From: Corynebacterium phoceense | GTDB taxonomy: Bacteria > Actinomycetota > Actinomycetes > Mycobacteriales > Mycobacteriaceae | Assembly (NCBI RefSeq): GCF_900092335.1 | Contig: NZ_LT596208.1 | Span: forward strand, 908,232 to 942,451 | Direction: 5' to 3' | Length of the DNA: 34,220 nt | Shown: positions 1 to 7,289 of the stretch, piece after piece | Layout: every line of letters begins with the position of its first letter | How positions within the stretch are numbered: the first letter of the stretch is position 1 | Program-made: the position numbers and the translations under genes | Notes under the pieces: model-generated | Database searches by the model: none | What the model saw: only the letters and a program-made list of their open reading frames with translations | Told to the model about the DNA's origin: nothing

Positions 1-2187
1 CTGGCGCAGCTCAGCGACGCCGAGGTCGCGCAGCACGCGCGCGACGCCGTGCGTGACGGCGCGATCGCCGATAAGTCAGCCTTCCTCGCCGCGCTTGCCG
101 TCGCGAGCGAGCGCCGCCTGGGCATGCACCCCTTCAACGTCCAGTCCCAGGCCGTGCTGCGTCTGCTCGAGGGCGACGTCATCCAGATGGCCACAGGTGA
201 GGGCAAGACCCTCGTGGGTGCCATGGCCGCCACCGGGTTCGCACTTACAGGCAAGCGCGTTCACCTCGTCACCGTGAACAACTACTTGGCCGAGCGCGAC
301 GCGGAGTGGATGCGCCCGCTCGTCGAATTCTTTGGCCTCACAGTTGCCTCGGTTACCGAGAAGTTGGACCAGGACTCCCGCCGCGCGGCCTACCGCAGCG
401 ACATTATCTACGCCCCGGTCAACGAGCTGGGCTTCGACGTGCTGCGCGATAACCAAATCACGGACCGCTCCCAGACCGTCCAAGCGCGCGCGGATGTCGC
501 GCTCGTCGACGAGGCAGACTCCGTGCTCGTCGACGAGGCTCTCGTCCCGCTCGTGCTCGCCGGTAACCGCCCGGGCGAGGCCCCCACAGGCCACATCACG
601 AATGTCGTCTCTCGCTTGCGCGAGGACCTGGACTACACCATCGCCGAGGATGGCCGCACCGTGGCGCTCACCGACGACGGTGCCGCGCGCGTCGAGCGCG
701 AGCTGGGCATCGACTCCCTCTACTCGGAGGAGAACATCGGCACGATCCTGGTCAAGGTCAACTTGGCGCTCCACGCCAAGGCCCTGCTCATCCGCGACAT
801 TCACTACATCGTCACCGACGGCAAGCTGCAGCTTATCGATGCCTCCCGCGGCCGCGTCGCAGACCTCCAACGGTGGCCAGACGGCCTGCAGGCCGCCGTC
901 GAGGCCAAAGAAGGCCTTGAGGTCTCCGAGGGCGGCCGCATCCTCGACACTGTCACGCTCCAGGAGCTGATGCGCCGTTACCCGCTCGTGTGCGGCATGA
1001 CTGGTACCGCCGTCGAGGCGACCGACCAGCTGCGTCAGTTCTATGACCTTCACGTCTCCGTCATCGACCGCAACAAGGAGCTGCGCCGCTTCGACGAGGC
1101 GGACCGCATCTACGCCACAGCCGAGGAGAAGAACAAGGCGATCGTCGAAGAGATCATCGCCATCCACTCCACTGGCCAGCCGGTGCTCGTGGGCACCCAC
1201 GATGTCGCCGAGTCTGAGGATTTGGCCGAGGTCCTTCGCGAGCGCGGAATCGACGTCAATGTCCTCAACGCAAAGAACGACGCGGAGGAAGCACGCATCG
1301 TCGCCGAAGCCGGCGATATCGGCCGCGTGACGGTCTCCACGCAGATGGCAGGCCGCGGCACCGACATCAAGCTCGGCGGCGCGGATGAGGGCGATCACGA
1401 CACGGTCGCGGACCTCGGCGGCCTCGCCGTCATTGGCACGACCCGCCACCGCACGGCGCGTCTCGACAACCAGCTGCGTGGCCGTGCCGGGCGCCAGGGC
1501 GATCCCGGTTTGAGCATCTTCTTCGTCTCCCTCGAGGATGACGTGGTCCGTCAGGGCGGCGAGGATGAGTCGCTGTCCGCGCAGCCCGGGCCGGACGGGC
1601 GCATCGAGTCCAAGCGCGTCTCCGACTTCATCGCTCATTGCCAGCGCGTGACGGAAGGCCAGTTGCTGGAAATCCACGCCCAGACGTGGAAGTACAACCA
1701 GCTGCTCGCGGATCAGCGCATCATCATCGATGAGCGCCGCGCCGTGCTTCTCGACACGGACCAAGCGTGGAAAGAATTCCAGCAGCGCGCGCCGCAGAAG
1801 GCCGCCGCGCTGGAAGCCCTGCCGGAGGAAACCCGCGTCGCTGCCGCGCGCGAGATCATGCTCTATCACCTCGACCTCGCGTGGGCCGACCACCTCGAGC
1901 TCATGGACGATGTCCGCGAGTCCATCCACCTGCGTGCCATCGCGCGCCAGACGCCCATCGACGAGTATCACCGCATTGCTGTGCGCGAGTTCAAGCAGCT
2001 GGCTCAACGCGCGGTGGATCAGGCGGTGGAGACCTTTAACGACGTCCTCATCGACGAGGACGGCGCACACCTTAACGATTTGGGTTTGTCGCGTCCGAGT
2101 GCGACGTGGACGTACATGGTTTCCGATAACCCGCTGTCCGGTTCTGGAAACTCCGTCATGAGCAGCATCGGAAACATCTTCCGTTAA
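1..2187 (+). CDS. secA2: Accessory Sec translocase ATPase SecA2 (5' end outside window)
   Basis: ATPase of the accessory SecA2 export route, which in mycolata exports a small subset of proteins alongside the essential SecA1. The frame is already open at base 1 (reading LAQLSDAEVAQHARD), so the gene starts upstream; the GTG at 49 is only an internal start. About 728 residues are visible. The Walker A motif MATGEGKT lies near 187-210 and the DEAD Walker B near 508-519. The helicase-like second half carries STQMAGRGTDIKLGG and LRGRAGRQGDPG. The protein ends NIFR and lacks the C-terminal Cys-rich zinc tail of SecA1, as expected for SecA2. It lies directly upstream of odhI, as in corynebacteria and near garA in mycobacteria. 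The assignment as SecA2 rather than SecA1 rests on length, missing tail and neighbourhood. Confidence 0.93.
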   Translation: MAQLSDAEVAQHARDAVRDGAIADKSAFLAALAVASERRLGMHPFNVQSQAVLRLLEGDVIQMATGEGKTLVGAMAATGFALTGKRVHLVTVNNYLAERDAEWMRPLVEFFGLTVASVTEKLDQDSRRAAYRSDIIYAPVNELGFDVLRDNQITDRSQTVQARADVALVDEADSVLVDEALVPLVLAGNRPGEAPTGHITNVVSRLREDLDYTIAEDGRTVALTDDGAARVERELGIDSLYSEENIGTILVKVNLALHAKALLIRDIHYIVTDGKLQLIDASRGRVADLQRWPDGLQAAVEAKEGLEVSEGGRILDTVTLQELMRRYPLVCGMTGTAVEATDQLRQFYDLHVSVIDRNKELRRFDEADRIYATAEEKNKAIVEEIIAIHSTGQPVLVGTHDVAESEDLAEVLRERGIDVNVLNAKNDAEEARIVAEAGDIGRVTVSTQMAGRGTDIKLGGADEGDHDTVADLGGLAVIGTTRHRTARLDNQLRGRAGRQGDPGLSIFFVSLEDDVVRQGGEDESLSAQPGPDGRIESKRVSDFIAHCQRVTEGQLLEIHAQTWKYNQLLADQRIIIDERRAVLLDTDQAWKEFQQRAPQKAAALEALPEETRVAAAREIMLYHLDLAWADHLELMDDVRESIHLRAIARQTPIDEYHRIAVREFKQLAQRAVDQAVETFNDVLIDEDGAHLNDLGLSRPSATWTYMVSDNPLSGSGNSVMSSIGNIFR

Positions 2188-2228
2188 ATTAAATAGCTCC
2201 AACGGCGCCGCCGAGCGAGGCGGATCGC

Positions 2229-2234
2229 TATGAT
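2229..2234 (+). promoter_or_regulatory. Possible -10 element of odhI
   Basis: TATGAT lies 41 nt upstream of the odhI start codon in the 88-nt gap after secA2, which would give a short leader carrying the SD CGGAGG at 2265-2270. No good -35 hexamer is visible. It suggests odhI can be transcribed separately from secA2. Confidence 0.35.
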
Positions 2235-2275
2235 TGAGAGCAGTTAACTTTTGGTCCGAAACATCGGAGGTAATA

Positions 2276-2704
2276 ATGAGCGAACATACTGGAACCCCGG
2301 AACCGCAGGTGGAAACCACTTCTGTCTTCCGCGCAGACCTTCTAAAGGAGATGGAATCCGGCGCCGCCACCGATAACACCGTGACGGGTGCGGACAACCT
2401 GCCCGCCGGCCAGGGCCTGCTTGTTGTCAAGCGTGGTCCCAACGCGGGTGCGCGCTTCCTCTTGGACCAGGAGACCACCACCGTGGGCCGCCACCCGGAG
2501 GCAGACATCTTCCTCGACGATGTCACCGTTTCCCGCCGCCACGCGGAGTTCCGCATCAAAGACGGCCAGTTCGAGGTCGTCGACGTGGGATCCCTCAACG
2601 GCACCTACGTGAACCGCGAGCCGCGCAACTCACAGGTTCTCGAGGTGGGTGACGAAATCCAGATTGGTAAGTTCCGTCTGGTCTTCATCGCCGGCAAGAA
2701 CTAA
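2276..2704 (+). CDS. odhI: OdhI/GarA FHA-domain regulator of 2-oxoglutarate dehydrogenase
   Basis: Small cytoplasmic FHA protein, 142 aa. In its unphosphorylated form it binds and inhibits the OdhA/E1o subunit of 2-oxoglutarate dehydrogenase; phosphorylation by PknG (and other Ser/Thr kinases) makes the FHA domain bind its own N-terminus and relieves inhibition, setting carbon flow between the TCA cycle and glutamate. The phosphosite is plain: residues 13-16 read ETTS, with Thr14 and Thr15 at the numbering known for C. glutamicum OdhI. The FHA domain spans about 48-138, with GRHPEAD (71-77), VSRRHAEF (85-92) and SLNGTYV (106-112). The ATG at 2276 was chosen over an upstream in-frame start because of the SD CGGAGG at 2265-2270 and because it gives the family length. 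Confidence 0.97.
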   Translation: MSEHTGTPEPQVETTSVFRADLLKEMESGAATDNTVTGADNLPAGQGLLVVKRGPNAGARFLLDQETTTVGRHPEADIFLDDVTVSRRHAEFRIKDGQFEVVDVGSLNGTYVNREPRNSQVLEVGDEIQIGKFRLVFIAGKN

Positions 2705-2722
2705 TCTAGACAAAAACGCGTA

Positions 2723-2754
2723 GCGCGGCGGTCCGGCACACTTGGCCGTCGCGC
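2723..2754 (+). terminator. Hairpin after odhI, possible terminator
   Basis: GCGCGGCGG (2723-2731) pairs with CCGTCGCGC (2746-2754) over 9 bp with one mismatch. There is no T run after it, so intrinsic termination is uncertain. It is the only strong fold between odhI and ftsR. Confidence 0.45.
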
Positions 2755-2893
2755 GGCGTATTCGGCTTCCCGCGCACTGCGTCGCCCGTGCTTGTACCAC
2801 CGGCTCGGCGTAGCGCCACCGCATAGTAGCGGCGCGAAGTCATACCCCTTAGTTAAGTAGACAATCCCGAGAGATACGGCGAGTTATAAACCA

Positions 2894-3649
2894 GTGAACG
2901 CAGTAGCACGCGACCAAGGCTCCGCGGCATTCCGCACGCAGCCCAAGGCAGGAGTGAAGAAGGCTAAGACCATGTCTATTGGCGTGGTGTTGCAGACACT
3001 TAATCAGCAGTTCCCTGACGTCACCGTGTCTAAGATCCGCTTCCTGGAGTCCGAGGGGCTTATCACACCGCAGCGCACGGCCTCGGGTTACCGCCGCTTC
3101 ACGGAGTCCGACGTTGACCGTCTGCGCTTTATTCTGCAGACCCAGCGTGACAACTACACGCCGCTCAAGGTCATCCGTGAGCAGCTCGAAGCTATGGATT
3201 CCGGCCAGGTGACCGCCATCGTGGGCGCCAGCCTCGGCGAGACCCTCGTGCGCGCCGACCAGTTCCGCGCCCCGGCCCTGACGCGGCTTACCGACGCCGA
3301 TGTCGCCGCGCAGGCCGGCTGCACCGAAGAAGAGGTCGCCTCCCTCGCCAAACTGGGCCTCATCACGCCGGACGAGTCCGGCTTCTTCACCGCGGATGAC
3401 GCCGCCGTCGTATCCACGGCGCTCGCACTCAAGGCTTTCGGTTTTGATGAGCGTTCGCTCAAGACGCTGCGCAACAACGCACGTCGTCAGGCTGACCTCA
3501 TCGCCCAGGCCGCCACTCCCGTCGCCAACGGCAAGTCGGATACCGCGCGCCAGAAGGCCGAAGAACTCTCTCAGCAGATGACCGCGCTCGTGGTGTCTCT
3601 GCACGGCACGCTGGTGAAGACGGACCTGCGCAACGAGTTCAACGCCTAA
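2894..3649 (+). CDS. ftsR: MerR-family transcriptional regulator FtsR
   Basis: MerR-type DNA-binding regulator, up to 251 aa. It corresponds by position and sequence type to C. glutamicum FtsR, reported to activate ftsZ, and to mycobacterial Rv1828. The winged HTH lies around residues 28-80 (VSKIRFLESEGLITP, then SGYRRFTESDVDRLRFI). A helical region follows, and the C-terminal part (about 125-250) is not the usual metal-binding MerR tail, since no clustered Cys is present. The start is uncertain. GTG 2894 has only a weak GGCGAG upstream, while an in-frame ATG at 2972 (MSIGVVLQTLNQQ) has AGAAGG 9-10 nt before it and keeps the whole HTH. It is followed closely by the DUF151 gene. Confidence 0.88.
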   Translation: MNAVARDQGSAAFRTQPKAGVKKAKTMSIGVVLQTLNQQFPDVTVSKIRFLESEGLITPQRTASGYRRFTESDVDRLRFILQTQRDNYTPLKVIREQLEAMDSGQVTAIVGASLGETLVRADQFRAPALTRLTDADVAAQAGCTEEEVASLAKLGLITPDESGFFTADDAAVVSTALALKAFGFDERSLKTLRNNARRQADLIAQAATPVANGKSDTARQKAEELSQQMTALVVSLHGTLVKTDLRNEFNA

Positions 3650-3701
3650 ACGCTCGCTCTCGCCGCTGTTCGTCGTACCCGCTTTCCTTTAGGGAGGAAT
3701 C

Positions 3702-4277
3702 ATGGCCACCGTCGCACTTGCGCTCATCGACATCGTGTTGGACGTCACCGAGGACTTCAGCTGCATCGCTCTGCAGCCTGAAGGCCAGCAGCGTGTCGTG
3801 CCCATCTGGACCACGGGCCAGGAGCCGCGTCTCGCCGCCGCGTATGTCAAGGGCTATGAAGGTCAGCGCCGCCGCGCCATCGATGCTCTCATTGACGTCT
3901 TCGACGACCAGGGCGGCGTCGAGGCCATCTCCCTGTCGACATATAACGAGGGAGTCTTCCTCTTCGATGTCGTCTCTGCCAGCGGCAGCAGCGTCGAGGT
4001 GTCAGCCTGCGACGCCATTATCCTGGCGGACCGCTTTGGCGTCGACCTCACCATGGACGAGGAGGACTTGGCTCAGGTCGCTATCTTTACCACGCCTGAG
4101 GCACTCGATGAATACTTAAGCTCGTCCTACCCACTCGAGATTCAAGCGGACCAGCCTGCGACGCAGGGGGACGCCAAGAGCACCTCGGCTTCGGGGGACC
4201 CGCAAGCCGACGCCGACTTCGAAGCGATGATGCGCTCCCTCGGCATGGAAGACGAGGACTTCGGCGAGACCGACTAA
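3702..4277 (+). CDS. Bifunctional nuclease family (DUF151/BFN) protein
   Basis: Protein of 191 aa in the DUF151 family; plant and bacterial members have been reported as bifunctional RNase/DNase, while the actinobacterial role is not established. The BFN core occupies about residues 1-135 (start ATVALALIDIVLDV, then AAYVKGYEGQRRRAIDALIDV, then CDAIILADRFGVDLTMDEED). The C-terminal 45 residues are acidic and low in complexity, ending DEDFGETD. It has a strong SD AGGGAGG about 6 nt before the ATG and follows ftsR after 52 nt, so the two are probably co-transcribed. The merR-DUF151-merR order is conserved with mycobacteria (Rv1828-Rv1830). Confidence 0.88.
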   Translation: MATVALALIDIVLDVTEDFSCIALQPEGQQRVVPIWTTGQEPRLAAAYVKGYEGQRRRAIDALIDVFDDQGGVEAISLSTYNEGVFLFDVVSASGSSVEVSACDAIILADRFGVDLTMDEEDLAQVAIFTTPEALDEYLSSSYPLEIQADQPATQGDAKSTSASGDPQADADFEAMMRSLGMEDEDFGETD

Positions 4278-4602
4278 ACGCGCCGAAGGCCAATCAAAGG
4301 GCGAAAGCACTGGTCCGAATCGCGTCAGGAAGCCGACGCGCACACTATTCACACCAGTCACACGCGCCACGGGGGTAACACCTGGGGGTAATCTGTGAAA
4401 GAAATTTCGCCGATGTAATGACACGCCTGTGACTCGTGGTGCAGAGGTTTATTCCAAGGTCTAAAGTTCTACTTAAGAGTTAGACGCCGCCCAGTCGACG
4501 AAGAACGGTTGACTAGGCGGCGTGAGTGGAATTTAATAAGTCCTAGGACTTGACTCGCCAGCTGCAATTCTGGCTGAGACAAGGATCGCTAGGCCTAGAC
4601 CA
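4278..4602 (+). promoter_or_regulatory. 325-base control region before the second merR gene
   Basis: Non-coding stretch with several symmetric elements. (a) A 16-bp inverted repeat, 4484-4499 against 4508-4523 (ACGCCGCCNAGTCNAC type, 14/16 paired, 8-nt loop), not followed by a T run. (b) A perfect 12-bp palindrome AGTCCTAGGACT at 4539-4550. (c) A perfect 10-bp palindrome CTAGGCCTAG at 4589-4598. (d) A short IR GCCAG-N8-CTGGC at 4557-4574. (e) The direct repeat GGGGGTAA at 4371-4378 and 4384-4391. TTGACT at 4549-4554 overlaps the end of palindrome (b) and could be a -35. MerR proteins bind dyads inside promoters, so autoregulation is plausible. No gene was seen here. Confidence 0.45.
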
Positions 4603-4614
4603 GTGGAGAATACC

Positions 4615-5184
4615 GTGAGCAATACCGAAGACAATCAGCTGAAGGAACGGGCAGTGCAAGAGTCCCTCTTCGACCTCGGCCCGGACGAGGAAGTGGGCTA
4701 CCGCGTCCCGATCGCCTGCCAGGTCGCCGGCATCACCTACCGTCAGCTTGATTACTGGGCACGCACGGACCTGGTCAACCCGTCCATCCGCACCGCACGC
4801 GGCTCCGGTTCGCAGCGTCTGTACTCTTTCAAGGACGTCCTCGTCCTCAAGATCGTCAAGCGCCTGCTTGACACTGGTATTTCGCTGCAGAATATCCGTT
4901 TGGCCGTCGAGGGCCTGCGTGACCGCGGCGTGAACGACCTCGCTGAACTCACCCTCGTCTCCGACGGCACGACCGTTTACGAGTGCCGCTCCAACGAAGA
5001 GGTCATCGACCTTCTCGCCGGTGGCCAGGGCGTCTTCGGCATTGCCGTGCCGGGCATTGTCAAGGAACTTACCGGTACCATCTCCAACTTCCCGTCCGAG
5101 CGCGTCGAGCCTGTCGATGCCCCAGTGGCCGAGGTTGTTGGTCTCGACGAGCTCGCTGCTCGCCGCCAGCGCAAGACCTCCTAA
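4615..5184 (+). CDS. MerR-family transcriptional regulator (Rv1830-like)
   Basis: Second MerR-type regulator of the cluster, 189 aa. The HTH lies around residues 25-75: GYRVPIACQVAGITYRQLDYW, then GSQRLYSFKDVLVLKIVKRL. A dimerisation helix follows (about 75-100), then an effector/unknown domain. It corresponds in place to mycobacterial Rv1830; the regulated genes are not evident from sequence. Two GTG starts are available, 4603 and 4615. I prefer 4615 because GGAG at 4605-4608 lies 6 nt before it, whereas nothing similar precedes 4603. The upstream region has its own dyads and a strong hairpin terminator follows, so it is probably a separate transcription unit. Confidence 0.87.
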   Translation: MSNTEDNQLKERAVQESLFDLGPDEEVGYRVPIACQVAGITYRQLDYWARTDLVNPSIRTARGSGSQRLYSFKDVLVLKIVKRLLDTGISLQNIRLAVEGLRDRGVNDLAELTLVSDGTTVYECRSNEEVIDLLAGGQGVFGIAVPGIVKELTGTISNFPSERVEPVDAPVAEVVGLDELAARRQRKTS

Positions 5185-5201
5185 GGCAGCGCTTCAAGCG
5201 T

Positions 5202-5244
5202 AACCCCGCCGTCTATCCACGCTCACGGGATAGACGACGGGGTT
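5202..5244. terminator. Strong terminator hairpin after the second merR gene
   Basis: A 17-bp stem with one mismatch: 5202-5218 (AACCCCG... ) pairs with 5228-5244 (...CGGGGTT), followed by TTGTGCTGTCTT. It sits 17 nt past the stop codon. It could act in both directions, since the next gene is convergent. Confidence 0.8.
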
Positions 5245-5408
5245 TGTGCTGTCTTGTGCGACGGTGTTGTGTACAGCGGTCTCGTTCGTGCATGGGCATG
5301 AATCGGGAACCCGCTCCACGTCGCAGGAAGGTAGAGGGCAACAGTGTGATCGGCGCGCGCCGCCAGCGCGTGCGTTCGGCAACGTCGATTCATCGACGAC
5401 CAAGAAGG

Positions 5409-5436
5409 GCACCGGCCCCGCGTGAGGGGGGCCGGT
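5409..5436 (-). terminator. Terminator hairpin for the VWA-protein operon
   Basis: CACCGGCCCC (5409-5418) and GGGGCCGGTG (5427-5436) form a perfect 10-bp stem with an 8-nt loop. Read on the minus strand it is followed by CCCTTCTT. It lies 39 nt beyond the stop of the convergent minus-strand gene. Between this hairpin and the merR terminator (5245-5408) I see no gene. Confidence 0.7.
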
Positions 5437-5474
5437 GAAAGGAACGGAGGCTGGGAAGCCACGTAGGCACGTGG

Positions 5475-6341
5475 TTAAACGCCGGAGGCGGTGGCGAGAG
5501 CCTTGGCGGCGTCGTTCGGGGATGCTGTGGCGTAGGAGGCTGCTGCCTTAGCCAAGGCCTCATCCTTGTCACCGCTGATCTGGACTACGGAGAGCTTCAC
5601 ATTGTCGCTGCGGACGTCGTCGAGTGCCGCGGTGAAGGCGGCGTCGTCCATGTCCTGGGCGGTGCCGGTGGTGACCAGGACGACGCGGGCGCCCTTGCCA
5701 GTGGCGTTGGCTTGATCGCGGGCGGTGGCGAGTGCCGCGAGGACAGCGCTTCGCGTTTGCGGGACGCCACCGGTTCCGAACTGTGTTGCGGCGGCAGCTA
5801 CGTCACCAGCGGCACCGAATCCGACATTGTCGCGGTAGCCGACTGTTGCGGTGGGCGAGAGCGGCGAGGAGTAGTTCCACAACGCGACGGATTGGCCAGC
5901 GGCGCCGAGCGCTTGCGCGGTGTCGGCGAGTGCGCCAGCGACGGCACCATAGTTCGGTGCCATCTGGTCGGACGTGTCGAGGAGGAAGAGCGTGTCGGCC
6001 GGCGCTGCAGGTGCGTGTGCGGCGCTGGGCTTCTCACTCGCCGGGGCGGCGCTGGAAGGAGCTGCCGAGGACTCGGAGGCGTCCTTGGACTCCGCCGCAG
6101 ACGAAGAATCAGGGGAGTCCTGTGCTTCCTTCTCGCTGGCAGGTGCTTGAGAAGCGTTGTCGTCTGCGGGCCCTGCGCTGGAGGAAGCTGCGGCGGGTGC
6201 GGCGGAGGTGGACCCTTCATCGGAGCCCCCGCGCAGCAGCCAACCGATGCCGAAGACGAGGGCGGCGACGATGAGGATGGCCAGCACAATGATCCACCAG
6301 GCCACCGAATACGTACCTTTACCGTTTGAATGACGTGCCAT
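5475..6341 (-). CDS. Membrane-anchored VWA-like domain protein
   Basis: Protein of 288 aa with a single N-terminal membrane helix (about residues 12-36, VAWWIIVLAILIVAALVFG). A long Ser/Ala/Glu-rich low-complexity linker follows (about 40-115), then a C-terminal von Willebrand A-like fold outside the membrane. VWA features are LFLLDTSDQM, GGVPQTRSAVLAALATARDQ and ARVVLVTTG. The usual MIDAS motif DxSxS reads DTSDQ here, so metal binding may be weakened. ATG 6341 (MARHSNGKG) was chosen over upstream in-frame starts because AAGGA precedes it, though at a long 12-13 nt spacing. It is the last gene of a minus-strand group of three. The function is unknown; surface or cell-envelope adhesion/assembly roles are typical for such architecture but not shown here. 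Confidence 0.72.
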   Translation of the reverse strand: MARHSNGKGTYSVAWWIIVLAILIVAALVFGIGWLLRGGSDEGSTSAAPAAASSSAGPADDNASQAPASEKEAQDSPDSSSAAESKDASESSAAPSSAAPASEKPSAAHAPAAPADTLFLLDTSDQMAPNYGAVAGALADTAQALGAAGQSVALWNYSSPLSPTATVGYRDNVGFGAAGDVAAAATQFGTGGVPQTRSAVLAALATARDQANATGKGARVVLVTTGTAQDMDDAAFTAALDDVRSDNVKLSVVQISGDKDEALAKAAASYATASPNDAAKALATASGV

Positions 6342-6401
6342 GAGTGAGTGCTGTCCTTCCCGCCTGAGGTCTGGCCGCATGTGCGACCCATTACACAATG
6401 G

Positions 6402-7289
6402 CTAAAGTGTAGCGGCGCGCGCGGCGTCAACGAGTGCGACAAGCCGTTGACGAAGCGGATTCCCCTCCGCCGCGAGTGCACGCTGGCGATGGACGTATTC
6501 TGCCTTGCCTTCAGAGGTCTCGATGGGCACGACGCCAAAGCCCCACTCACGGCAATCGTAGGGCGATGCCTCCATGTCGAGCGTACGTGCCTTCACCGCG
6601 AGGTCGAACGCCTCAAGGAAGAGTTCGCCGGGGACGAGCGGGCCGAGTTTCCAGGCCCACTTGTAGAGGTCCATCGTCGCGTGGACGCAGCCGGCCTGGT
6701 CGTGGTCGGGCTGACTCTCGCGCGTCAAGACTGTGAGGTTGAGCGGCCGGGCCGGTTCGGTGAAGAAGCGAAACGCGTCATAGTGTGTGCACTTGATGCG
6801 ATTGGCTTCGACCACGGTATTCGTTCCCTCCGCGCCAAGGCGCAGCGGAAGGTCGTGGCGCGGAGTGTCCGTTTTGTAGACCATCGCCCACTCGTGCAAG
6901 CCAAAGCAATCGAAGCTCGTGGGGTTGACCGTCGATTTCGCCATGAGGTCGCGTATATACGTAAAAGACTCGCCGCGGCGTGCCCACAATGCGTCGAGGT
7001 CTACGGTGACGGCCGGACCGCGCGGGGTGTCGACGACGCGATAGTCGCGATATTCCGCCTGCGGTATATCCGTCGGCTCGCCGAGCAGCGCCGTGCCGAA
7101 GCCCGGGTGCCAGCGCGTGAGGTGGGACGGGCGGACCGGGTAGTACTCGAAGAGGAAGTCGTAGACCGGGTGATAGCCGCCGGGGTGCCGGAACCGCGCA
7201 AGGCGTTCCTCGGCCGCGGCGACGTGAGCCGCATGGCGCGGCTTCCACTCCTCCGGGGTGAGGTATGTGAGTGCGGACAAGCTCGCCAT
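6402..7289 (-). CDS. Conserved actinobacterial protein, often labelled 3-methyladenine DNA glycosylase
   Basis: Soluble protein of 295 aa. I recognise the family (PGGYHPVYDFLFEYYPVRP, TRWHPGFGTALLG, FGLHEWAMVYKT, HYDAFRFFTEPARPLN, QAGCVHATMDLYKWA), which is widespread in actinobacteria and commonly annotated 3-methyladenine DNA glycosylase. I see no helix-hairpin-helix or other glycosylase hallmark, so that name should be treated as unproven. Conserved His, Cys and Asp residues suggest an enzyme. Its ATG overlaps the stop of the upstream helicase gene (TGATG arrangement), so translation is probably coupled. The GTG one codon earlier is the alternative. Confidence 0.75.
   Translation of the reverse strand: MASLSALTYLTPEEWKPRHAAHVAAAEERLARFRHPGGYHPVYDFLFEYYPVRPSHLTRWHPGFGTALLGEPTDIPQAEYRDYRVVDTPRGPAVTVDLDALWARRGESFTYIRDLMAKSTVNPTSFDCFGLHEWAMVYKTDTPRHDLPLRLGAEGTNTVVEANRIKCTHYDAFRFFTEPARPLNLTVLTRESQPDHDQAGCVHATMDLYKWAWKLGPLVPGELFLEAFDLAVKARTLDMEASPYDCREWGFGVVPIETSEGKAEYVHRQRALAAEGNPLRQRLVALVDAARAATL

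Noticed and set aside
76..2604. 842-codon open frame antisense to secA2 and odhI
   Set aside because: It is antisense to two well-supported genes. Its low-complexity reading rich in Val, Asp, Leu and Ala is the usual mirror of GC-rich third positions, and there is no recognisable domain.
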